From positions 1 to 40,756 of the forward strand of contig CACWQT010000013.1 in the NCBI GenBank assembly GCA_902763185.1: a DNA stretch of 40,756 bases. Reading direction: 5' to 3'. The notes below the pieces were generated by a model that saw only the letters and a program-made list of their open reading frames with translations, did not search any database and was not told the origin of the DNA. The translations under genes were made by a program, and so were the position numbers. The DNA is from an uncultured Rhodospirillales bacterium. GTDB lineage: Bacteria; Pseudomonadota; Alphaproteobacteria; RF32; CAG-239. Positions 35,301 through 40,756 of the stretch are shown here, in pieces; the first letter of the stretch is position 1; every line of letters begins with the position of its first letter.

Positions 35301-36527
35301 AACCGGTTCGCCCGGGCGCATAACCTTGAAAATATCACCCAAAGCCTCTTCACGGTTGGTATTGCGGTCAATCTCTAAAGTGTTTCTGATATACGGACCA
35401 ACGTTAACGTTATCAATATAGAGCACATCAAACTCTTTAATTTTGGCATCATTGAAACTCTTCAACACATCAGCATTAAGCTCTGCGCCGGCATCAGCCA
35501 AAACTTCACCGGTCTTAGCAACCACAACCGCCTTTGCCAAATACTTACCATACATCTGCTCATCACTGACCAAGAAGAACTTCAAACCATCCTCAGCCAA
35601 TTTGTTAGCATTACGCGGGGTCAATTTTTTGCCTTGCTTGAAAACCACTTTACCGGTTTCGGCATCAATAAGGTCATAGTCAAATTTAATACCTTTCATA
35701 TGTTCGGCATTAAATGCAACTTTCCAACCTTTCTTTTCTTTTTCAACATGAGTTACTTCATAGAAATAAGCCAAGATTTCTTCTTTGCTCATTCCTTTAA
35801 TTTCTGAAGGATCCAACTTCTTACCTTTTTTCTTGGCAGCTGCCAATTTTTCTTCTGTTTCTTTGGAAAGAAGTGAATAGAAAATCGTTGTTACCGGTAG
35901 TTTACGACGACGGTCAATACGTGCATAAACCAAATCTTTGGCATCAAATTCAAAATCAAGCCAACTACCGCGATAAGGAATAATACGAGCGGCAAACAAG
36001 AATTTACCGTTTGCCATGGTTTTACCTTTATCATGATCAAAGAACACACCCGGAGAACGATGCATTTGCGAAACAACCACGCGCTCGGTTCCGTTAACGA
36101 TAAATGTTCCTTTATCTGTCATAAGCGGAATATCGCCCATGAATACGTCTTGCTCTTTAATGTCGTGAATATCTTTTGCGCCGGTGGCTTCATCCACATC
36201 ATAAACGACCAAACGAAGTGTCGCCTTAACCGGAGCGGCATATGTAAGGTCGCGCTTAATGCACTCTTCTTCATCATACTTCGGCTGTTCCAGAGTATAT
36301 TTAACAAACTCCAAAACACCGTTACCGGCAAAGTCCCGAATTGGGAAAATAGATTTGAAAACTTCTTCCAAACCAAATTCGCAATGATTGCCATACATAT
36401 CAACATTGTTGATAAAACTGTTATACGAACTGGTTTGCACCTCAATCAAACTGGGCATCTCGGCAACTGCGTCAATCCGCCCGAAATTTTTTCTTACACG
36501 CTTTTTGCTCGTATAAGATTCCTTCAT
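32337..36527 (-). CDS. rpoB: RNA polymerase beta subunit
   Basis: Catalytic beta subunit, 1396 aa. Signatures include the rifampicin-pocket region [20 protein letters not shown] with [32 protein letters not shown] [39 protein letters not shown] and the C-terminal [20 protein letters not shown]. No unusual residue was noticed in the rifampicin region. Start: the methionine at 36527 ([16 protein letters not shown]) matches the family start and has AAGGA nine nt upstream; a 41-residue upstream extension of the frame does not resemble RpoB. Unlike the usual rplKAJL-rpoBC arrangement, a divergent gene lies upstream, so rpoBC is its own unit here. Confidence 0.97.
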   Translation of the reverse strand: MKESYTSKKRVRKNFGRIDAVAEMPSLIEVQTSSYNSFINNVDMYGNHCEFGLEEVFKSIFPIRDFAGNGVLEFVKYTLEQPKYDEEECIKRDLTYAAPVKATLRLVVYDVDEATGAKDIHDIKEQDVFMGDIPLMTDKGTFIVNGTERVVVSQMHRSPGVFFDHDKGKTMANGKFLFAARIIPYRGSWLDFEFDAKDLVYARIDRRRKLPVTTIFYSLLSKETEEKLAAAKKKGKKLDPSEIKGMSKEEILAYFYEVTHVEKEKKGWKVAFNAEHMKGIKFDYDLIDAETGKVVFKQGKKLTPRNANKLAEDGLKFFLVSDEQMYGKYLAKAVVVAKTGEVLADAGAELNADVLKSFNDAKIKEFDVLYIDNVNVGPYIRNTLEIDRNTNREEALGDIFKVMRPGEPVTLEASESVFRALFFDEERYDLSSVGRVKLNAALDIPFSEAPDTYHILRKDDILRVVKHMVELRDGKGEVDDIDHLGNRRVRSVGELMENQYRMGLLRMERAIREKMSSEVLNNIKPQDLINAKPIAAVIREFFGSSQLSQFMDQNNPLSEVTHKRRLSALGPGGLSRDRAGFEVRDVHPTHYGRICPIETPEGPNIGLINALSTYARINKYGFIECPYRKVVEGKVTNDVVYLSADEESKYIMAEANAKVKEDGHFEDDLITCRKAGEVIFAKPEEINFIDVSPKQLVSVAAALIPFLENDDANRALMGSNMQRQGVPLLRSEAPLVGTGIEATVAKDSGATLVAKYDGEVVAVDANRIVVRSQKANVADMGVEIYRLAKFRRSNTNTCFNQVPLVKVGDKVKAGDIIADGACTDMGELALGKNVLVAFMPWNGLNYEDAILLSERISRDDVLTSLHIEEFEVMARDTKLGQEEITRDIPNVGEDMLRNLDESGIIYVGAEVKAGDILVGKVTPKGESVVTPEEKLLRAIFGEKASDVRDTSLRAQPGVEGVVVDVQVFSRRGVEKDERALAIEQAEITKLAKDRDDEMNIVRKSYNERLKKMLLNQKVVDAPKGIAKNLVLTKEQLKNIPEYQLGKIVIKDEELMSQIEEFTNAFNERLEKIQKHFELKVDEVQRGDDLMPGVLKQVKVFIATKRKMQTGDKMAGRHGNKGTVSRVLPLEDMPYMEDGTPVDIVLNPLGVPSRMNVGQILETHLGWAAKELGKQLNELCEQYQRGEKTIDELNAKLKEIYGEKQYKNEIATLTEPEKIEMIGNLKNGIPMATPVFDGANGDDINRMLTMAGLPTSGQIDLYDGRTGEKFDRKVTVGIIYMIKLHHIVDEKMHARSVGPYSLVTQQPLGGKAQFGGQRFGEMEVWALQAYGAAYTLQEMLTIKSDDVNGRTKVYEAIVRGEDSFEAGVPESFNVLVKEIKSLCLNVEMLNDEEEKTA

Positions 36528-36710
36528 CTTATCAATTCCTTCAAGGTTAAATTCTGCGACAATACTTATGAAACAAAGCAATTCATCAAGCCCTAAAACG
36601 CTCTTCAACGGATTCGCTTTAAATCCGCCCGATTCGCACTGCTTTTCCAACCCCGACCGCAGAAGGTTAAATCAAAAAAACTATAGTTTATTTAAATCCC
36701 GGAGTCCGCA

Positions 36711-36738
36711 AATATCCTAAAAAACTTTAGAGATTCAA
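36711..36738 (-). promoter_or_regulatory. Candidate rpoBC promoter
   Basis: Minus strand TTGAAT (36738-36733), 16-nt spacer, GATATT (36716-36711), leaving a leader of about 180 nt. Weak -10 match; other AT-rich hexamers in the spacer are possible. Confidence 0.35.
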
Positions 36739-36773
36739 TGGGTTATTTTTGCGCTCCGGCAAAGTTCAAAATA

Positions 36774-36791
36774 ATTTCGTCATGACAAAAT
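36774..36791. promoter_or_regulatory. Palindrome between rpoB and the DHH gene
   Basis: ATTT-C-GTCATGAC-A-AAAT: an 8-bp perfect palindrome with symmetrical AT flanks, placed upstream of the rpoB promoter candidate. Possible operator; no regulator identified. Confidence 0.4.
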
Positions 36792-36884
36792 TTCACTTTT
36801 TAAAAGTCGCGCGTAGCATAATGCAAAACCAAAATTGTTGCAATAAGATTTTAAATCAATGGGATAAAATTTTCATAAATGAGA

Positions 36885-36913
36885 TTGACAACCTCAAATT
36901 ATTCCCCTATAAC
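36885..36913 (+). promoter_or_regulatory. Promoter of the DHH gene and tadA
   Basis: TTGACA (36885-36890), 17-nt spacer, TATAAC (36908-36913); ribosome site AAAGGA follows before the ATG at 36943. Confidence 0.8.
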
Positions 36914-36942
36914 CGCCGCATAATAAAGTGAAAGGACAAAAG

Positions 36943-37821
36943 ATGTTATGTGTTTATCATGCCGCTGATCATGACGGCAAAGGCTCTGCCGCTATTGTAA
37001 AATATCTTCATAAAGATTGTGAATTGTTAGGCTACAATTACGACCAAGAAATCCCTTATGAAGAGATAGAAAAGCACGATGAGATTGTGATTTGTGACAT
37101 ATCTTTCCCGATGGAATATATGTTTAAGCTCCATAACGAAAAGAATATAACTTGGATAGACCATCATGCTTCGGCGATTGCCGCTTATGATGAATACTTA
37201 AAAACCGCCGGCGGCTTAGGGATAAAGGGCTTACGTTCTATTGAATTTGCCGCCATCGAATTGACATGGAAATACTATTTTCCGGATAAGCCGACACCGG
37301 AGGGCATCAGGTTATTGGCATTAAACGACTTATTTGATTTGAAAGACAAGCGTGTTCGTCCGTTTGAATATGCGATACAGTCATTAGGGGTCAATCGTCC
37401 GTATGAAAAGGTTTGGAAAGAGCTGATAGAAGATACGATTGACGTGGAGTTGATGGTAGAAAAAGGCTCAGCGATTATTGCCTATATCAAAAACCGTGAT
37501 TATCGATTAGCACGCAACATGGCTTTTGAAGGAAAATATGAAAATTTACGTTTTATTGCGGCCAACATGGCGCAAGCCGGATCGGACTTTTTTGAGTCGT
37601 TAGACAACATTAAGAAGTATGATTTTATGGTCAGTTTTTCGTTAAACAAGCGCAACAAGTGGAATTTATCGTTTCGGACAACTAAAGACAACATTGATGT
37701 CTCAGAAATAGCCAAGACATTAGGTGGCGGCGGACATAAAAAAGCGTCGGGAGCATCGGGGTTAGATGAATTACCGATATGGTTGAGAGAAAACATCAAA
37801 GAATGGACCAAATTTAATTGA
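36943..37821 (+). CDS. DHH/DHHA1 family phosphoesterase
   Basis: Metal-dependent phosphoesterase, about 292 aa, related to nano-RNase/oligoribonuclease and RecJ-like DHH proteins. Motif I is AADHDGKGSAA (near residue 8), motif II VICDISFP, and the DHH motif is ITWIDHHASAI (near residue 75). The DHHA1 substrate-binding domain has the GGGGHKKASGAS signature near the C-terminus. It could act on short oligonucleotides or another phosphoester; the exact substrate is unclear. Start: the ATG at 36943 has AAAGGA six nt upstream; the in-frame GTG at 36928 lies before that site. Its stop overlaps the start of tadA (TTGA). Confidence 0.88.
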   Translation: MLCVYHAADHDGKGSAAIVKYLHKDCELLGYNYDQEIPYEEIEKHDEIVICDISFPMEYMFKLHNEKNITWIDHHASAIAAYDEYLKTAGGLGIKGLRSIEFAAIELTWKYYFPDKPTPEGIRLLALNDLFDLKDKRVRPFEYAIQSLGVNRPYEKVWKELIEDTIDVELMVEKGSAIIAYIKNRDYRLARNMAFEGKYENLRFIAANMAQAGSDFFESLDNIKKYDFMVSFSLNKRNKWNLSFRTTKDNIDVSEIAKTLGGGGHKKASGASGLDELPIWLRENIKEWTKFN

Positions 37822-38270
37822 GAAATGACGAAGAATACATGCGTTTAGCCATAGCAAACGCCAAGAAAGCCGCCGATTCGGATGAAGTGCCGGTCGGGTG
37901 TGTGATTATTGATAAAAACGGCGATGTGATAAGCGAGGCCTATAATACCGGCGAACATGGAAAGAATGCGATGGAACACGCAGAGGTCAAAGCCATGCGT
38001 GAGGCAGCCGAAAAGTTAGGACAACCAAGGTTATGGGATTGTGAGATGTATGTGACCTTAGAGCCGTGTGCGATGTGTGCGGCGGGGATTGCGATGATGC
38101 GGATAAAGCGAGTGATTTTCGGTGCAGAGAATGAAAAAGGCGGTGCGGTGATAAACGGGGTTAAGTATTTTGAGAGTGCAACGTGTAATCATAAACCGGA
38201 AGTGACAAGCGGCGTGTTAAAAAACGAATGCGGCGAGATATTGAGCACGTTTTTTAAGAACAAACGCTAA
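37818..38270 (+). CDS. tadA: tRNA-specific adenosine deaminase TadA
   Basis: Converts A34 to inosine in tRNA-Arg(ACG), 150 aa. The zinc and catalytic motif is HAEVKAM, with EPCAMCAAGIAMMRIKRVIFGA as the PCxxC part. EVPVGCVIID and YNTGEHGKNAMEHAE are typical TadA. Start: the TTG at 37818 overlaps the DHH stop in TTGA and gives the family-like N-terminus MRNDEEYMRLAI; the ATG at 37839 would cut that short. Translationally coupled second gene of a two-gene operon. A family IV composite repeat starts on the base after its stop. Confidence 0.95.
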   Translation: MRNDEEYMRLAIANAKKAADSDEVPVGCVIIDKNGDVISEAYNTGEHGKNAMEHAEVKAMREAAEKLGQPRLWDCEMYVTLEPCAMCAAGIAMMRIKRVIFGAENEKGGAVINGVKYFESATCNHKPEVTSGVLKNECGEILSTFFKNKR

Positions 38271-38476
38271 GGGTGCGTAGCACCCCGCCTCGCGCGTAGC
38301 GAAGCCTCGCGGCTTGAGCGGCGACGAAGTCGCTTAAGTGCCGAGCGAAAGCTAAAAATGATTTTTTTGTCTGACAAAAAAATCATGCTCGGCACGTTTT
38401 TATGCTTTTTCCTTCAAAAGTTACCCACAGTCGGCGTTTGTGTGTAAGGGCACACGCCGCCTGATGGATAACTTTT
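38271..38476. repeat. Composite palindromic element, family IV copy d
   Basis: Starts right after the tadA stop with GGGTGC-GTA-GCACCC. Further micro-hairpins follow (CGCGCGTAGCG, GCGACGAAGTCGC). The long hairpin 38338-38395 has GTGCCGAGC and ATGATTTTTTTGTC mirrored. The terminal hairpin 38416-38476 has arms AAAAGTTACCCA and TGGATAACTTTT and an inner CGGCG/CGCCG plus TGTG/CACA helix. Confidence 0.82.
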
Positions 38477-38507
38477 ACCCTTTGCCCCAAAAAATCAAAA
38501 AAAGCCC

Positions 38508-38536
38508 TTTACAACCCCTCAAAAATGTGATATAAA
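38508..38536 (+). promoter_or_regulatory. Promoter of orphan gene 38593
   Basis: TTTACA (38508-38513), 17-nt spacer, TATAAA (38531-38536); 56 nt to the ATG, no Shine-Dalgarno seen. Confidence 0.75.
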
Positions 38537-38592
38537 GATACCCAGTATTTGGATTATGGATATTATTGTTTTACTATAAATAAAAATGTAAG

Positions 38593-38883
38593 ATGAAAAT
38601 CGCGATTGTAAAGTGCGGTCGCCAAACCGCCACAATGGAGTTAAATGCTGATGGGTTCGTAAGCGTCTATGGCAAGACCGCCCAGAAGCGCAGTGAATCA
38701 ATGGAGTGTAATGACATCCGCGAGCTTCCGCTCAGTGATGTCCTGCTTTTCCAAGACAGGCGCAGTCCAGATGAGCCCCTCACCCCATATCTGCAGTCCC
38801 TTATTGACGAAATTTGGGAAGAGGTTGCAGAAGACGAGCCGTGGTTCTCCTTCTGCGTCCCTGCTTACGCTGAAGCCGAGTAA
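38593..38883 (+). CDS. Uncharacterised acidic 96-aa protein
   Basis: Not recognised. Small and soluble: a beta-like N-terminus (MKIAIVKCGRQTATMELNAD) and an acidic helical C-terminus (LQSLIDEIWEEVAEDEPWF). Two cysteines near the start and one near the end form no clear metal site. Codon use (CTG, CAG, CCC) differs from the AT-rich neighbours, as for 22559. It has its own promoter and terminator, and the leader lacks a ribosome site. The monocistronic layout and the conserved-looking promoter support a real gene despite its size. Confidence 0.65.
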   Translation: MKIAIVKCGRQTATMELNADGFVSVYGKTAQKRSESMECNDIRELPLSDVLLFQDRRSPDEPLTPYLQSLIDEIWEEVAEDEPWFSFCVPAYAEAE

Positions 38884-38900
38884 AACTCCAAAACATTTTT

Positions 38901-38937
38901 AGTCCCGAATGCCTCGTGCATTTTGGGGCTTTTTTTA
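38901..38937 (+). terminator. Intrinsic terminator after gene 38593
   Basis: AGTCCCGAATGC / GCATTTTGGGGCT stem followed by seven T. Confidence 0.85.
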
Positions 38938-38961
38938 TCCCATAATTAATCCAGCAATGGG

Positions 38962-39082
38962 TGGGATAAAGTGTGGTGCTATCGTCGTGAGCCCACCGAG
39001 GCGCACGAGCGTAGTTAAGCCTACGTGACGCGCCGATGAGTGGCTTCCTCACGGCGATTTGACCGCGCTTTAGCACGCCCCC
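38962..39082. repeat. Family III palindrome, copy d (GC core)
   Basis: Nearly identical to 28022-28141, with the helix ATCGTCGTGAG/CTCACGGCGAT (one G-T wobble) and the same GCGTAG/CTACGT apex. It separates two plus-strand genes here, yet has the same orientation as the copy beside the minus-strand rpoC. Confidence 0.85.
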
Positions 39083-39093
39083 AAAAAACTCCC

Positions 39094-39122
39094 TTGAAAT
39101 TTTTTGAATAATGATATACCCT
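39094..39122 (+). promoter_or_regulatory. Candidate queH promoter (possibly leaderless transcript)
   Basis: TTGAAA (39094-39099), 17-nt spacer, TACCCT (39117-39122), or TATACC at 39115 with a 15-nt spacer. Either places the start of transcription within about 6 nt of the ATG at 39130. Confidence 0.4.
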
Positions 39123-39129
39123 ACCCCCC

Positions 39130-39684
39130 ATGATAGATGCAAAAAAAATACTCCTCCTCTCTTGTTGCGCCCCCTGCTCCTGCGCGGTAATTCAAAAACT
39201 GCATGAAGACGGGGCTGACTTTGCCGTGCTGTTTTATAACCCTAATATCCACCCTGAGGAAGAGTATATCAAACGCCGCGATGAACAAAAAAGATTGTGC
39301 GATACATGGAACATTAAATTTATCGAATTGCCTTATAACCCCAAAGATTGGCTGGAACTGACCAAAGACTATAAAGACGAGCCGGAAAGAGGCAAACGCT
39401 GTTCGCTTTGTTTTGAATATCGCTTAACCCGTGCCATGGAATATGCGCTTCAAAACGGTTATGATGCCGTCGCCTCGGTATTGGGCGTTTCGCGCTATAA
39501 AGACTTAAACCAAGTCAACACCGCCGCTTATAAAGCCTCCGAAAAAACCGGTTGCCCTTATGTTGAAATTGAGGGAAGAAAGCATGGTATGCAGGAAACG
39601 CGCTCTAAACTGATTAAAGAATTAAACCTCTATAACCAACAGTATTGCGGCTGTATCTACTCCAAAATCAAAACCGCAAAGTAA
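39130..39684 (+). CDS. queH: Epoxyqueuosine reductase QueH
   Basis: Last step of queuosine tRNA modification: reduces epoxyqueuosine to queuosine, using an iron-sulphur and metal site. 184 aa, the normal length of the QueH (former DUF208) family. Conserved cysteines are in LLSCCAPCSC near the N-terminus, RCSLCFEYRL in the middle and QQYCGCIYS at the C-terminus; SVLGVSRYKDLNQVN is also typical. It is the non-homologous alternative to QueG. The region before the ATG is C-rich and has no ribosome site, and a promoter may lie so close that the message is leaderless. Confidence 0.93.
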   Translation: MIDAKKILLLSCCAPCSCAVIQKLHEDGADFAVLFYNPNIHPEEEYIKRRDEQKRLCDTWNIKFIELPYNPKDWLELTKDYKDEPERGKRCSLCFEYRLTRAMEYALQNGYDAVASVLGVSRYKDLNQVNTAAYKASEKTGCPYVEIEGRKHGMQETRSKLIKELNLYNQQYCGCIYSKIKTAK

Positions 39685-39731
39685 AAAAAGGCATTTTCCC
39701 CAACACTTTGCGAAAAAAATAAAAAAAATAC

Positions 39732-39759
39732 TTGCATAAAAAAATATATAGACTAAAGT
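39732..39759 (+). promoter_or_regulatory. Promoter of the beta-barrel protein gene
   Basis: TTGCAT (39732-39737), 16-nt spacer, TAAAGT (39754-39759). A 14-nt palindrome TAGACT-AA-AGTCTA (39749-39762) overlaps the -10 box and could be an operator. Confidence 0.55.
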
Positions 39760-39764
39760 CTACC

Positions 39765-39783
39765 TATCGTTATTTGAACGATA
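39765..39783 (+). promoter_or_regulatory. Hairpin at the 5' end of the beta-barrel gene message
   Basis: TATCGTT-ATTTG-AACGATA: perfect 7-bp stem located where the predicted transcript begins, about 30 nt before the ATG. 5'-terminal hairpins stabilise some outer-membrane protein mRNAs such as ompA; the same role is inferred here. Confidence 0.5.
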
Positions 39784-39812
39784 CTTTCTTAACTCATGAG
39801 AGGAATTTATAG

Positions 39813-40346
39813 ATGAAAAAAGTTTTGTTATTAGCCGGTGTTGCCGGAATGGTTGCAGCCAATGCAAACGCATTTGATGTAACTCCTTATGTTGGTTTAG
39901 ATGCAAATTACAGCACAGTTGACAGAGATTCTGGCACAAACATTAGCCCGAAGAACTGGTCTGCAGCTGCAATCCTCGGCGCAAGAACTGACCACTATGG
40001 TATTGAATTAGGATATGACCATGGCAAACGTGAACATGAATCTAACGCAGAGCGCCGCGGTTCTACTCGTTTGAGCAAGTATACAATTGATTTGTTGGGC
40101 TTCCAACCTTTGGGTTGCTCCGGTCGTTGGGAACTCGTTGGTTCTGCCGGTGTTACATTTAACAAAATTGATGGTCATGGTGGCTACAAATCTGACCACG
40201 GCTACGGCGAACGCTTAGGTGGTGGTTTACAATATGCTTTGACAGAAAACTTGGCTGTTAGAGCTATGTATCATTACAACTGGATTCATCAGTCATACAT
40301 CAATCACACTAATGAAATCAGCTTAGGCTTGAGATATTCTTTCTAA
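39813..40346 (+). CDS. Outer-membrane beta-barrel protein (OmpA/Opa-like, small porin-fold)
   Basis: Predicted eight-stranded outer-membrane barrel, 177 aa. The signal peptide MKKVLLLAGVAGMVAANANA cleaves after ANA. The mature part alternates polar and hydrophobic residues in strands such as FDVTPYVGLDANYST, YTIDLLGFQPLGCSGRWELV, GERLGGGLQYALTENLAVRA and MYHYNWIHQSYINHTNEISL, and ends with LGLRYSF; a terminal Phe is the usual barrel-assembly signal. Loops are Arg/His/Glu-rich (HGKREHESNAERRGSTR). AGAGG precedes the ATG. The 5' hairpin and strong terminator suggest an abundant transcript. Function beyond a surface or membrane barrel is unknown. Confidence 0.85.
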   Translation: MKKVLLLAGVAGMVAANANAFDVTPYVGLDANYSTVDRDSGTNISPKNWSAAAILGARTDHYGIELGYDHGKREHESNAERRGSTRLSKYTIDLLGFQPLGCSGRWELVGSAGVTFNKIDGHGGYKSDHGYGERLGGGLQYALTENLAVRAMYHYNWIHQSYINHTNEISLGLRYSF

Positions 40347-40370
40347 TTGGAAAGTAATAATCGTTAAAAA

Positions 40371-40399
40371 GGGGTGCAAATCTGCACCTCTTTTTTTTT
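40371..40399 (+). terminator. Intrinsic terminator after the beta-barrel gene
   Basis: GGGGTGCA / TGCACCTC stem followed by nine T. Confidence 0.9.
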
Positions 40400-40418
40400 A
40401 CATTTACCTTGCAAAGTA

Positions 40419-40455
40419 TTGACATCTGTCATAGCTTGATATAGAAATATCTATA
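40419..40455 (+). promoter_or_regulatory. Promoter with overlapping palindromic operator
   Basis: TTGACA (40419-40424) with a -10 at TATAGA (40440-40445, spacer 15) or TAGAAA (spacer 17). The palindrome TATAGA-AATA-TCTATA (40440-40455) covers the -10 region, as a repressor site would. Confidence 0.55.
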
Positions 40456-40479
40456 GTGGTAAGTTGTTACCGCAAATGT

Positions 40480-40502
40480 CCTCAAGTTTTGAGGGCTTTT
40501 TT
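40480..40502 (+). terminator. Leader terminator hairpin 1
   Basis: CCTCAA-GTT-TTGAGG, then GC and six T. It lies about 25-30 nt from the predicted start of transcription. Confidence 0.75.
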
Positions 40503-40504
40503 GT

Positions 40505-40534
40505 ATCCGCAAGGCTTATGCTTGGCGGATTTTT
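40505..40534 (+). terminator. Leader terminator hairpin 2
   Basis: ATCCGC-AAG / CTT-G-GCGGAT stem with one bulge, followed by TTTT. Confidence 0.65.
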
Positions 40535-40539
40535 CAGTT

Positions 40540-40572
40540 AGAGCTGTCGCCTTTATGGTTGCAGCTCTTTTT
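40540..40572 (+). terminator. Leader terminator hairpin 3
   Basis: AGAGCTG / CAGCTCT stem with a 15-nt loop, followed by TTTTTG. Confidence 0.65.
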
Positions 40573-40600
40573 GTTTTAAATTTTAGGAAAGGAAAAATAA

Positions 40601-40756
40601 ATGACTAATTATAATTTAGCATCGGATCTGATAACGCCGGATCCTTTAACAATCAAACGCAACAAAAAGAAAATCAATGAGCTTTTAGATAAATATGGTA
40701 GCCGTGAGGCAATTCTACAAAGTGCAGACTTGGCGGATAGCCTTAACTATGATTTT
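40601..40756 (+). CDS. Unknown protein, N-terminal 52 residues (cut by window end)
   Basis: An open frame starts with ATG behind AGGAAAGGA and runs to the window edge without a stop. The visible part begins MTNYNLASDLITPDPLTIKR, then a lysine-rich NKKKINELLDKYGSREAILQ segment and ADLADSLNYDF. It is helical and basic with no signal peptide. No family is recognised from this fragment. The strong ribosome site and the elaborate leader with three terminator-like hairpins support a regulated real gene. Confidence 0.6.
   Translation, partial: MTNYNLASDLITPDPLTIKRNKKKINELLDKYGSREAILQSADLADSLNYDF

Noticed and set aside
36528..36650. 41-residue N-terminal extension of RpoB
   Set aside because: Sequence is unlike RpoB N-termini, and AAGGA supports the inner ATG at 36527.
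37500..37811. 103-aa minus-strand frame opposite the DHH gene
   Set aside because: Antisense to conserved DHHA1 coding sequence, without a ribosome site or recognisable domain.
3371..39082. Insertion sequences or MITEs with target duplications
   Set aside because: Palindromic ends are reminiscent of MITEs, but no transposase and no convincing flanking direct duplications were seen, and copies differ by compensated changes rather than being near-identical.

Overview
The window looks like part of the chromosome of an anaerobic or fermentative, host-associated-type alphaproteobacterium, moderately AT-rich. The alphaproteobacterial signs are inference from gene content: yqeY just ahead of dnaG, an MJ0042-type zinc-ribbon/DUF3426 membrane protein, a tatD/metallo-beta-lactamase pair with a 13-base overlap, and typical RpoB/RpoC and TolB. 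A full-length homodimeric pyruvate:ferredoxin oxidoreductase points to anaerobic pyruvate metabolism. No tRNA, rRNA, CRISPR array, transposase or phage structural gene was seen.

Layout. 1-3360 (minus): zinc-ribbon protein, YqeY, DnaG primase. 3757-7676: divergent malQ and a maltokinase-like gene. 7894-11064 (plus): tolB, a small orphan gene and a possible permuted papain-fold protein. 11275-14829 (minus): PFOR. 15401-17750 (minus): two unknown proteins. 17929-21264 (minus): argS-tatD-MBL operon. 21773-23521 (plus): two stand-alone unknown genes. 23592-24889 (minus): a CnrYXH-like module of small membrane protein, ECF sigma factor and His-rich Spy/CpxP-like protein, with a matching ECF-type promoter. 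25404-27233 (minus): mutL. 27400-27936 (plus): nucleoside deaminase. 28142-36527 (minus): rpoB-rpoC without ribosomal protein genes upstream. 36943-38270 (plus): DHH phosphoesterase and tadA. 38593-40756 (plus): small orphan, queH, a beta-barrel outer-membrane protein and a truncated gene behind a leader with three terminator-like hairpins.

The most striking content lies between the genes. At least four families of long imperfect palindromes (about 60-250 bp) fill the intergenic spaces, often touching or overlapping a stop codon. Copies differ in stem sequence but keep pairing through compensatory changes. They exchange modules (outer arms, apical hairpins). Within each family every copy in the window points the same way on the plus strand, whatever the direction of the flanking genes. 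One family carries a DnaA-box-like arm. This is the best candidate for an undescribed system here.

A second pattern is a set of solitary plus-strand genes (9596, 21773, 22559; partly 38593). Each has a strong sigma70-type promoter, no visible Shine-Dalgarno and its own terminator. In three of them the -10 box is exactly 45 nt from the ATG, with a CCC/CCCC tract at the same place in the leader.

Functionally the window mixes housekeeping (replication primase, mismatch repair, RNA polymerase, tRNA charging and modification), alpha-glucan use feeding pyruvate to PFOR, and envelope functions (TolB, beta-barrel protein, putative envelope metal or stress sensing). All calls come from reading the sequence; no database search was run.
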